A DNA stretch of 8,489 bases. Source: Candidatus Methanomethylophilaceae archaeon. GTDB lineage: Archaea; Thermoplasmatota; Thermoplasmata; Methanomassiliicoccales; Methanomethylophilaceae. Below, piece by piece: positions 1-4,955 of the stretch. A model generated the notes under the pieces. It saw only the letters and a list, made by a program, of their open reading frames with translations. It ran no database searches and was not told the DNA's origin. Each line of letters begins with the position of its first letter. Position 1 is the first letter of the stretch. The DNA is taken from assembly GCA_017455785.1 (NCBI GenBank), contig JAFSYZ010000136.1, positions 1-8,489 of the forward strand. Direction: 5' to 3'. The position numbers were made by a program, and so were the translations under genes.

Positions 1-13
1 AAGAGCGACTGAC

Positions 14-205
14 ATGAAGTACAACGGCGTGAATGAGGACGGTCATTACTTCGAGGTGTACAAGTGCCCCTATAACAAGGATGACCCTCAGACCGTGATT
101 CAGTATGACGGAGCCGATGACAAGGGCGGATGGGAATACCAATCGTATTCCAGGAAACCCAAGAATCACCCTGCTAAAAAAGGATTCTTTTTCAAGAGGG
201 GATGA
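14..205 (+). CDS. Small hypothetical protein, 63 aa
   Basis: Unrecognised hydrophilic protein rich in Asp, Lys, Gly and Tyr. It has one cysteine (residue 18) in a KCPY context that recalls the first knuckle of the zinc ribbons downstream, but the second Cys of the pair and the distal pair are missing, so it cannot form that site alone. It ends in a basic aromatic tail, GFFFKRG. No good ribosome site is visible in the 13 bases before the ATG. The frame is open to the window edge, so the true start could lie further upstream. A stop at 10-12 in another frame may end a preceding gene one base before this ATG, which would fit an operon. The stop codon lies in the loop of the hairpin at 195-215. 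It could be a decayed relative of the FW/zinc-ribbon family; that is inference only. Confidence 0.6.
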   Translation: MKYNGVNEDGHYFEVYKCPYNKDDPQTVIQYDGADDKGGWEYQSYSRKPKNHPAKKGFFFKRG

Positions 206-215
206 AATCCCCTCT
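195..215 (+). terminator. Hairpin over the stop of the first gene
   Basis: A perfect 8-bp stem (AGAGGGGA with TCCCCTCT) encloses a 5-base loop holding the end of the TGA stop. No T-run follows at once; the nearest is TTTT at 225-228, inside promoter P1. It probably ends or pauses transcription of the upstream unit before P1. Confidence 0.5.
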
Positions 216-220
216 CCGTT

Positions 221-246
221 AGTGTTTTCCAACGCATTTTTATATC
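221..246 (+). promoter_or_regulatory. Archaeal promoter P1 (shared-element type)
   Basis: AGTGTTTTCCAAC, three bases, then TTTTTATATC. The TATA box (237-244) predicts a transcription start near 262-268, giving a short leader before the ATG at 284. The same block recurs at 3611, 5666 and 8351 with the same three-base gap between CCAAC and TTTTTATA. Unlike those copies, P1 lacks GTCG 17 bases after the first T of the TATA box. Confidence 0.85.
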
Positions 247-283
247 CTATTTTCTGAGAACCTCTAGTAGAAGAGGTTTACCC

Positions 284-961
284 ATGATGTATACCGCAGA
301 CACCAAACTGTCCGACCTCTCCAAAGAGGACAAGGACGCACTCATGAAGATCGTGAAGGAACACTACGGCGATGAGAAGATCGCGAAGAGCGTATTCGAC
401 GGCGGACACACGCTGAAGGACCTTGAGGACAAGATGTTCATACAGGGGATAAACGAGTTCCTGGACGAACACGTAGAATACTCCCGCCTGGCCAGCATGG
501 CGAAGAAGGCGAAGCTCCGTAAGATGAGGGGCGGTAAGAAGAAGATCCGCGACCAGGAGCAGGAGAAGAGGATGAGGGCCAAGATGGCCAAACGTCAGCT
601 CGAGGCTGCCGAGGCCACGAACAAGATCAAGACCGATCATGAGTTCAAGAACAATTACAAGAACCCGAAGTACAAGCCCGTATGGAAGAAGGATACCACA
701 TACAGAAGAAAGGACATCAACTCCGAGTGGGAACCCATCCGCGAATCCGGGGAGGTCATCTCCGAGAATGTATGGCACACCATCACATCACCGAAATACC
801 TCGAGGACATCGAGAAGAACAACTACGTCGATCTGGTCAGGGACAACAAAGGAAGGCCTGTGATGAGGAAGATGCTCTATGGAGACCAGCTCACAATGGT
901 GGTTACAGAGGTCAGATGGGAGGACTCTCCGGATCTTAAATCCTTCAACAAGAAGAGATGA
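284..961 (+). CDS. Basic, cysteine-free hypothetical protein, first gene of the FW operon
   Basis: Unrecognised 225-aa soluble protein. Residues 1-65 are mixed acidic/basic and predicted helical. Residues 72-117 form a very Lys/Arg/Met/Glu-rich stretch (KKAKLRKMRGGKKKIRD, then a QEQEKRMRAK-like run) that suggests a long charged helix or coiled coil able to bind nucleic acid. The C-terminal third (130-225) is more globular and carries several Trp residues. There is no Cys, signal peptide or membrane segment, and none of the FW motifs seen in the next seven genes. GAGGT at 273-277 serves as ribosome site. Two adjacent ATGs (284 and 287) are possible starts; the second has the better spacing. 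The stop TGA is part of a GAGATGA ribosome site (955-961) for the next gene, six bases on, which implies translational coupling. A nucleic-acid-binding or scaffold role is a guess. Confidence 0.85.
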   Translation: MMYTADTKLSDLSKEDKDALMKIVKEHYGDEKIAKSVFDGGHTLKDLEDKMFIQGINEFLDEHVEYSRLASMAKKAKLRKMRGGKKKIRDQEQEKRMRAKMAKRQLEAAEATNKIKTDHEFKNNYKNPKYKPVWKKDTTYRRKDINSEWEPIRESGEVISENVWHTITSPKYLEDIEKNNYVDLVRDNKGRPVMRKMLYGDQLTMVVTEVRWEDSPDLKSFNKKR

Positions 962-967
962 AGCCCC

Positions 968-1372
968 ATGGGATACCTCAGTGAATGGATCAATGTGAAA
1001 TCACCAGTGTGCCCCTATTGCGGCAGTTCCTACTGGGTCACTGCGGATGAGGACAATGAGGGTATCGAGGACGCATGGGAAGAATTTGATGAGGAAGAGT
1101 GGGTTGAGGATGAATACGGAGAACGCCACGACGTCCTCTGTAAATGCGAGGATTGCGGGTTTCCGTTTGTAGTCAAAGACATATGGGATCTGGACAGTCA
1201 CAGACTGATAACAGGCCAATTTATGGATGGCGAAGTTTTCGAACTGCCTGTGAAGACGCAATCATTCTGGAATACGGAAGTAGCAGCGAACGGTTCGAGT
1301 TTCTGGAGCAGAAATAAGAAAAAGGGGAGGAAAAGCCTATGGTCGAGGATCCAAGAAAAGTTTTCGATGTAG
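968..1372 (+). CDS. FW-motif zinc-ribbon protein 1 (134 aa)
   Basis: First of seven tandem paralogues. The likely zinc ligands are C15-P-Y-C18 and C60-x2-C63, with an extra C58. The 41-residue connector between the knuckles is the longest in the set and extremely acidic (about residues 27-52). A tail follows with two FW motifs, QSFWN (about 98-102) and SSFWS (about 110-114), then a basic run NKKKGRK and a near-copy, SLWS. The protein continues 34 bases into the next gene, whereas relatives stop shortly after FWS plus a few basic residues. That suggests loss of an earlier stop or selection for the overlap. GGGGAGG inside the tail codons (1324-1330) is the ribosome site of the next gene. Function is unknown; the zinc ribbon suggests binding to nucleic acid or protein, and the FW repeats suggest docking. 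Confidence 0.88.
   Translation: MGYLSEWINVKSPVCPYCGSSYWVTADEDNEGIEDAWEEFDEEEWVEDEYGERHDVLCKCEDCGFPFVVKDIWDLDSHRLITGQFMDGEVFELPVKTQSFWNTEVAANGSSFWSRNKKKGRKSLWSRIQEKFSM
1247..1273 (+). repeat. Direct repeat a, copy 1
   Basis: 27 bases encoding PVKTQSFWN in FW protein 1; 26 of 27 match positions 1681-1707 in FW protein 2. Confidence 0.9.
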
Positions 1373-1749
1373 AACACCAAGAATTCGGCGAATGTCCCTA
1401 TTGCGGTTCTGATGCGATATGGGACGACAATTATGACATGTCTGAATTCGACGGATACATGTGGAAATCCACTTCCTATGAATGCGAAGATTGTGCAGAG
1501 GTTATCAGTTATGACCGCGACCTCTTCCTGAACACATATGAGGCTGTACCATATACCAAGAAGAAACCTGATGTGAAAGCATTCTGGGGGAAATTACCTG
1601 TCAAAGAGTCTGAAAACACCGGAACTCCAGGATTCTGGAATGACAGCAAGGCATCATCGGGATTCTGGAAAGTCAACGAACCTGTGAAGACGCAATCGTT
1701 CTGGAATGCTCCCGCGCCCAATAAATTCTGGAGCTCGAACAAGAGATGA
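1339..1749 (+). CDS. FW-motif zinc-ribbon protein 2 (136 aa)
   Basis: Second paralogue. The zinc module is C19-P-Y-C22 with C49-x2-C52, separated by 26 residues rich in Asp, Tyr and Trp. From residue 80 on, the protein is a low-complexity tail with five FW motifs: AFWG (81-84), GFWN (98-101), GFWK (108-111), SFWN (120-123) and KFWS (129-132), spaced about 9-17 residues apart by Pro/Ser/Asn/Lys linkers. It ends FWSSNKR. The start is supported by GGAGG at 1326-1330, eight bases before the ATG, within the end of the preceding gene. Two tail segments are near-identical at DNA level to segments in neighbouring genes (1681-1707 and 1722-1744), pointing to recent duplication or gene conversion. The stop TGA forms part of the next gene's GAGATGAT ribosome site. 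Function unknown. Confidence 0.88.
   Translation: MVEDPRKVFDVEHQEFGECPYCGSDAIWDDNYDMSEFDGYMWKSTSYECEDCAEVISYDRDLFLNTYEAVPYTKKKPDVKAFWGKLPVKESENTGTPGFWNDSKASSGFWKVNEPVKTQSFWNAPAPNKFWSSNKR
1681..1707 (+). repeat. Direct repeat a, copy 2
   Basis: Second copy of the segment encoding PVKTQSFWN; the single difference is the third base of the Ser codon (TCG here, TCA in copy 1). Confidence 0.9.
1722..1744 (+). repeat. Direct repeat b, copy 1
   Basis: 23 bases encoding the KFWSSNK end of FW protein 2, identical to 3249-3271 at the end of FW protein 6, about 1.5 kb away. Confidence 0.9.
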
Positions 1750-1753
1750 TATT

Positions 1754-2125
1754 ATGTTTCGCGAGATCTACGATGCCGATCCGAAACTGTTCAACAAATG
1801 CCCTGAATGCGGAGAGGATTGGGACTATTCGTTCGAAGATTACGATGATGTCTTACCGATCAGTGAAGATATGTTACAGGTCGAACAGAAATGCGGATGC
1901 GACAACTGCGAGCATAAATGGAAGAGATACAAGACATTCGTGGAATCATCATACGACATTGTCCCAATGGCAATAGACCAATACGGTAACCTGGTTGAAC
2001 GTGAACAGTTCTGGAGCGATGATGAGGATGATTCAGAATCATTCTGGAAGGAAAAGAATGAAGATAAAAGCAAATTCTGGTCCGCCGCAATGAAATCCAG
2101 AGGTCGTAAAAATGGACGCAGATGA
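1754..2125 (+). CDS. FW-motif zinc-ribbon protein 3 (123 aa)
   Basis: Third paralogue. I choose the ATG at 1754, four bases after the previous stop and just behind GAGATGAT (1743-1750), rather than an upstream ATG at 1706 that would overlap the preceding tail. The zinc module is C16-P-E-C19 with C49-x2-C52 and an extra C47; its connector is acidic and the second knuckle is followed by a basic stretch (EHKWKRYK). The FW motifs are QFWS (85-88), SFWK (96-99) and KFWS (107-110). The linker between the first two is strongly acidic (SDDEDDSE). The protein ends in a basic tail, KSRGRKNGRR, whose codons include GAGGT (2100-2104), the ribosome site of the next gene. The last 14 bases overlap that gene. 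Function unknown; membership of the array is clear. Confidence 0.85.
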   Translation: MFREIYDADPKLFNKCPECGEDWDYSFEDYDDVLPISEDMLQVEQKCGCDNCEHKWKRYKTFVESSYDIVPMAIDQYGNLVEREQFWSDDEDDSESFWKEKNEDKSKFWSAAMKSRGRKNGRR

Positions 2126-2483
2126 GCTATTCTGTCCGAAATGCGGTGGCCAGACATTCAATGAGGTCCCTGGATACTATCCAGGAGCATGGTTGTCCCA
2201 GGACAATGAATCCACAGCCGAGTCTGAATTTTGCATTCAATGTGATGATTGTGGTCGGATATGGCTCGTCAAATCCGTATACGATGAGTTGGAAAGGATG
2301 ATCACCTCGACAAACACCACACAATACTATCTCGAACCTGTGGAAGAGGATAGCTCATCGTTCTGGAACATTACAGAACCGCATAAGAGCGACCCCAAGG
2401 CATTCTGGGGAGAGAAACCGAAGGATATGAAATCCAACTTCTGGAGTGCCAATATCAAGAAGAGGTTCCATGTCAGAAGATAG
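2112..2483 (+). CDS. FW-motif zinc-ribbon protein 4 (123 aa)
   Basis: Fourth paralogue. The zinc module starts almost at the N-terminus: C8-P-K-C11 paired with C44-x2-C47, plus C41. C47-G-R-I-W gives the classic look of a ribbon knuckle. The FW motifs are SFWN (83-86), AFWG (97-100, in AFWGEKP) and NFWS (109-112), followed by a basic tail KKRFHVRR. GAGGT at 2100-2104 lies seven bases upstream of the ATG, inside the previous coding region. The end overlaps the next gene by 14 bases, the same overlap as between the third and fourth genes. The DNA encoding FWGEKPK is identical over 20 bases to a segment of the next gene (2539-2558). Function unknown. Confidence 0.87.
   Translation: MDADELFCPKCGGQTFNEVPGYYPGAWLSQDNESTAESEFCIQCDDCGRIWLVKSVYDELERMITSTNTTQYYLEPVEEDSSSFWNITEPHKSDPKAFWGEKPKDMKSNFWSANIKKRFHVRR
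2403..2422 (+). repeat. Direct repeat c, copy 1
   Basis: 20 bases encoding FWGEKPK in the tail of FW protein 4, identical to 2539-2558 in the head of FW protein 5. Confidence 0.9.
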
Positions 2484-2808
2484 AGATAATCTCTGGACCG
2501 GAATGAAATCATTCTGGAGCGAACCGAAGAAGAGTTCCTTCTGGGGAGAGAAACCGAAACCTGAGAAGATCAGGAATCCGTTCTGGGGTAAACCCATCAG
2601 ACATGATGAGAAATACTGGTACAGAACTGACAAGGTGTTCTATGACGCCAAATACGACAGCATATGCCCTTTCTGCGGTTCAGATGAGCTGGAGATCGAC
2701 AGAGTGACCACAGAGGATATAGGCAATGGTAATGTCAGATATATCACCGACATCTGCTGCTATTCGTGCGAATGCATATATGAAACGGACATTGAAGGTA
2801 AAAGGTGA
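2470..2808 (+). CDS. FW-motif zinc-ribbon protein 5, inverted domain order (112 aa)
   Basis: Fifth paralogue, with its modules in the opposite order. Three FW motifs come first, SFWS (14-17), SFWG (23-26) and PFWG (37-40), in a Lys/Pro/Glu-rich N-terminal segment; the zinc module is C-terminal, C66-P-F-C69 with C97-x2-C100 and extra C96 and C102. It ends GKR, and the codons GGT AAA AGG TGA supply the AGGTGA ribosome site of the next gene, stop codon included. The ATG at 2470 follows AGAGGT (2461-2466); an earlier in-frame ATG at 2446 lies deeper in the previous gene without a better site. The inversion suggests that the FW segment is an independent module whose position in the chain does not matter, as expected of a docking or targeting motif. 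Function unknown. Confidence 0.85.
   Translation: MSEDRDNLWTGMKSFWSEPKKSSFWGEKPKPEKIRNPFWGKPIRHDEKYWYRTDKVFYDAKYDSICPFCGSDELEIDRVTTEDIGNGNVRYITDICCYSCECIYETDIEGKR
2539..2558 (+). repeat. Direct repeat c, copy 2
   Basis: Identical to 2403-2422, but in the N-terminal FW segment of FW protein 5. The same DNA module therefore sits on either side of the zinc ribbon in neighbouring genes. Confidence 0.9.
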
Positions 2809-2814
2809 GATGTC

Positions 2815-3285
2815 ATGGCGTCGAATTTCTGGAATAATGGCGGGAACAGCAATTCGTTCTGGAATATGGACGATGATGACGGTCTTATTGGATACTCTGA
2901 TAGGGTAAGGAATATCATCAGAGAAGGCAAACGCAACGGACGCAGAAAAGAACTTGAAAACGGCATATACTTCACAAAAGTCGATAGTGATGAAGAATTG
3001 TGGAAATGTCCCTATTGTGATCGTGAAGGGGACATTGTCGATGGCGATATTAATGGCGGATGGGGTGATTGGGAAGAAGTATATGATGAATATGAGTGCT
3101 CGGATTGCACAGTCCAATGGACTGTAACGACATTCAGAGATATAGAATGGGGAGAAGTGGTCCCCGATTATCCCAAGGTCGCAAAAAAACCATTTTGGGG
3201 AGACCCTCCAAAAGATTTCTGGAAAGGGATCGATGAGAAAGACAGATCTAAATTCTGGAGCTCGAACAAGAAGGTGAGAAGATGA
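2815..3285 (+). CDS. FW-motif zinc-ribbon protein 6, FW motifs at both ends (156 aa)
   Basis: Sixth and longest paralogue. Two FW motifs stand at the very N-terminus, NFWN (4-7) and SFWN (14-17). A basic helix-like stretch follows (about 28-47, with RNIIREGKRNGRRKE). The zinc module is C65-P-Y-C68 with C95-x2-C98, its connector rich in Gly, Asp and Trp. Three more motifs follow: PFWG (126-129), DFWK (134-137) and KFWS (146-149), ending FWSSNKKVRR. The Phe codon at 3193-3195 is TTT, the only FW motif in the array not written TTCTGG. AGGTGA at 2803-2808, six bases from the ATG, is a strong ribosome site that includes the previous stop. The end overlaps the next gene by ATGA. It may be a fusion of the inverted (N-terminal FW) and standard (C-terminal FW) forms. 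Function unknown. Confidence 0.88.
   Translation: MASNFWNNGGNSNSFWNMDDDDGLIGYSDRVRNIIREGKRNGRRKELENGIYFTKVDSDEELWKCPYCDREGDIVDGDINGGWGDWEEVYDEYECSDCTVQWTVTTFRDIEWGEVVPDYPKVAKKPFWGDPPKDFWKGIDEKDRSKFWSSNKKVRR
3249..3271 (+). repeat. Direct repeat b, copy 2
   Basis: Identical over 23 bases to 1722-1744; it encodes the KFWSSNK end of FW protein 6. Confidence 0.9.
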
Positions 3286-3596
3286 CTACATGCCCTGAAT
3301 GCGGAAAGGATTTCGAGATAGAGGACTCGGATATTGATGGAGATTATCCCAATTCATATGATCTGGTTGAATGGATAATGTATGAATGCCCATATTGCGA
3401 AACTCCATTAAAGGAATTCATATTCCATAATGCCAATGAGGTCAACACCCAACTTACCGACAAGGAATATCTTTACTTCGATCCGGCAGAGGAAAAGGCC
3501 AAGAGCTTCTGGAGCAACGGCGAACAGAAGGAAGAGACGGTGAAAGGTGACTTCTGGAACGATAAATCCGAGAAAAAGAACTCCTTCTGGAGTTAA
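3282..3596 (+). CDS. FW-motif zinc-ribbon protein 7, ending exactly at FWS (104 aa)
   Basis: Seventh and last paralogue. The zinc module begins at residue 4: C4-P-E-C7 with C36-P-Y-C39, so both knuckles have the CPxC form; a 28-residue acidic connector lies between. The FW motifs are SFWS (75-78), DFWN (90-93) and SFWS (101-104), the last being the C-terminus itself. The basic tail that follows FWS in most members is absent. This fits its place as last gene: there is no downstream cistron whose ribosome site the tail codons would have to encode. AGGTGA at 3272-3277 lies four bases before the ATG. Promoter P2 and a new unit follow. Function unknown. Confidence 0.87.
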   Translation: MTTCPECGKDFEIEDSDIDGDYPNSYDLVEWIMYECPYCETPLKEFIFHNANEVNTQLTDKEYLYFDPAEEKAKSFWSNGEQKEETVKGDFWNDKSEKKNSFWS

Positions 3597-3619
3597 CTTT
3601 TAATCCTACTGAGTTTTTT
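3597..3619 (+). terminator. Possible T-rich terminator of the FW operon
   Basis: Just after the TAA of the last FW gene there are short T-runs (TTTT at 3598-3601 and TTTTTT at 3614-3619) and no clear hairpin. Archaeal polymerase can stop on T-runs alone. The second run is also the 5' part of promoter P2. Confidence 0.3.
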
Positions 3620-3637
3620 CCAACCTGTTTTTATACC
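3611..3637 (+). promoter_or_regulatory. Archaeal promoter P2 (shared-element type)
   Basis: GAGTTTTTTCCAAC, three bases, then TTTTTATACC (TATA at 3628-3635). GTCG occurs exactly 17 bases after the first T of TTTTTATA, as in P3 and P4. Drives the unit 3676-5069; expected start of transcription about 3655. Confidence 0.85.
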
Positions 3638-3662
3638 TAACAATGTCGCACTGAGCATATCT

Positions 3663-3669
3663 AGGTGAT
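3663..3669 (+). promoter_or_regulatory. Ribosome binding site deciding the start at 3676
   Basis: AGGTGAT matches seven bases of the archaeal consensus GGAGGTGAT. It lies directly against the ATG at 3670 but six bases from the ATG at 3676, so the second ATG is the likely start. CATATC (3656-3661) and GATATG (3667-3672) could pair around it. Confidence 0.7.
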
Positions 3670-3675
3670 ATGTTC

Positions 3676-4446
3676 ATGAACACCAAGAGACCAAAGAAAA
3701 GAGGTGCAGGAGCGAGACGTCCTCCAGCATCCAGAGCGAAGAAGTATGGGAGGAACACGTTGTTCTCCGATGTGGATTTCTCGGTTGCCGAATACAGGGT
3801 GATCGTCAAATCCATTGCCAGAGCGAATGATACACCGGAAGATACCGTTAGGAAAGTGTTGGAGAACGCTACACTCGGCAATGTCCTGTCCAACAATCCT
3901 GGCGATGATGCCGAGAAGATCATCAAGAGGTATCTGGAAATTGATGACGAGCCCATAGTCACTACGACTGAACCTGAGAAGAAAGAGTCTGAGAAGAAAG
4001 CACCCGAAACCATGACAGGGGCCAGACCCAAGGAGAAGAGAGAGATCATCAGGGACATCCGCGACCTCGGAGTGAGAGCGGTCACCATCAAATCCGATCA
4101 GCTCGATTACGTAAAGCAATTCTCAACGATAGAGTCCAACAACAACGTCAGATTCTGGAGGACCGAGGAAGCAGCTAGGAAATACGCACAGGATCTGGAT
4201 GGCAAGGTCAAACTTGTTCAGCATACCAGAATCTACGACAGCTCTACACCTGACAGAGAAGAGCATGAAGCCACCGACACGGTTCTCGGTTACTATGACG
4301 ACATCACCCGCGGAAGAAAGGTCGAGAGAGTGTATTTCGAATACGATGACAGCGAGATCAGATTCCGTGAGGTTGCATCTTTTGCAAAGAAAAAAGTCAA
4401 ACCCAAGGCAAAGAAACCTGTTAAGAATATCGTGAGGAGGATATGA
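3676..4446 (+). CDS. Basic, cysteine-free hypothetical protein (256 aa)
   Basis: Unrecognised. Residues 1-24 are a disordered, very basic arm (NTKRPKKRGAGARRPP), typical of proteins that neutralise nucleic acid. Residues 35-90 look helical. Residues 91-122 are a Glu/Lys/Pro/Thr linker. Residues 123-233 form a probable mixed alpha/beta domain with WRTEEAARKYAQDL (161-174) and alternating hydrophobics. Residues 237-256 are a second basic tail (KKKVKPKAKKPVK). It has no Cys, signal peptide or membrane segment; the one FW (160-161) lies in a globular stretch and does not resemble the array motifs. The ATG at 3676 is preferred over 3670 on ribosome-site spacing. It is followed one base later by the next gene, with GGAGG (4436-4440) in its last codons. 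A structural nucleoprotein role is conceivable but unproven. Confidence 0.85.
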   Translation: MNTKRPKKRGAGARRPPASRAKKYGRNTLFSDVDFSVAEYRVIVKSIARANDTPEDTVRKVLENATLGNVLSNNPGDDAEKIIKRYLEIDDEPIVTTTEPEKKESEKKAPETMTGARPKEKREIIRDIRDLGVRAVTIKSDQLDYVKQFSTIESNNNVRFWRTEEAARKYAQDLDGKVKLVQHTRIYDSSTPDREEHEATDTVLGYYDDITRGRKVERVYFEYDDSEIRFREVASFAKKKVKPKAKKPVKNIVRRI

Positions 4447-4447
4447 C

Positions 4448-4954
4448 ATGCCGATGAAAGTAGGCGACATAATTGTGGAAAACCGCAGTTTCAGAAGAGC
4501 GACACAAGAAGATGTCGATAAAGAATACGAAGCTCTCAGATTGGAGAGAGCGAAGAAGAAAGAAGAAGCCAAGATCGAGGCCGACAAGAAGAAGGCGGCC
4601 AAGAAGGAGGCCAAAGCAGAGGCCAAGAAATACGCGAGGAAACAGCTCCCGAAGACAGGCGTGCTACCCTTCAGGGTCATAATGTACGATCAGAAACTTC
4701 AGGATGGAGAGATACCGCCAGAGGAATCGGTTGTCAAAAAGACACAGTACACTACGCCGGAACAGCCGAAGGAGAACAACCTCGGAAATCCCATCGAGGA
4801 TTACAAAGAGATGACGAAACTCAAACAGCGTGAGAGAGCGAGGAAGAATCTCGTCAGGGCGAACACCCGCAAACTCCTCGGAACCAAGCCGTATCCAAGA
4901 ATCCTTGTCTTCAACAGGAAATCTGGGATGTATGAAGAGATCAGGAGACGCTGA
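4448..4954 (+). CDS. Lys/Glu/Ala-rich coiled-coil-like hypothetical protein (168 aa)
   Basis: Unrecognised. Residues 1-18 could form a short beta unit (MKVGDIIVENRSFRRAT). Residues 19-66 are a highly charged helix dominated by Lys, Glu and Ala (for example KKAAKKEAKAEAKKYARK), likely a coiled coil or single alpha-helix. Residues 67-110 are less charged and Pro/Thr-containing. Residues 112-168 are basic, ending GMYEEIRRR. There is no Cys and no membrane segment. GGAGG at 4436-4440 lies seven bases before the ATG. The last codons contain GGAG (4944-4947), the ribosome site of the next small gene, which starts two bases after this stop. Being very basic and in the same unit as the previous gene, it may act in the same complex. 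Function unknown. Confidence 0.85.
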   Translation: MPMKVGDIIVENRSFRRATQEDVDKEYEALRLERAKKKEEAKIEADKKKAAKKEAKAEAKKYARKQLPKTGVLPFRVIMYDQKLQDGEIPPEESVVKKTQYTTPEQPKENNLGNPIEDYKEMTKLKQRERARKNLVRANTRKLLGTKPYPRILVFNRKSGMYEEIRRR

Positions 4955-4955
4955 T

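Noticed and set aside
278..778. Minus-strand open frame of 166 codons
   Set aside because: Opposite the 225-aa basic protein, whose + strand frame has a promoter, a ribosome site and operon continuity; the antisense frame is a composition shadow of Lys/Glu-rich coding sequence.
968..3596. FW motifs as PCNA-binding (PIP-box) peptides
   Set aside because: PIP boxes need a Gln, then a hydrophobic residue three positions later and two aromatics; apart from QSFWN and QFWS there is no upstream Gln, and the spacing does not fit.
1250..3600. Repeated hexamer TTCTGG as a CRISPR-like array
   Set aside because: The repeats are short, irregularly spaced, always in frame, and encode Phe-Trp in seven genes; there are no equal-length spacers.
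3676..4446. The FW at residues 160-161 of the 256-aa protein as a further array motif
   Set aside because: It sits in a globular-looking stretch (VRFWRTEEAAR), is single, and lacks the Ser/Asn/Gly after Trp and the low-complexity surroundings.
3606..4680. Overlapping minus-strand open frames of 152-185 codons
   Set aside because: They mirror the Lys/Glu-rich genes on the + strand, and one crosses promoter P2; no antisense promoter or ribosome site was seen.
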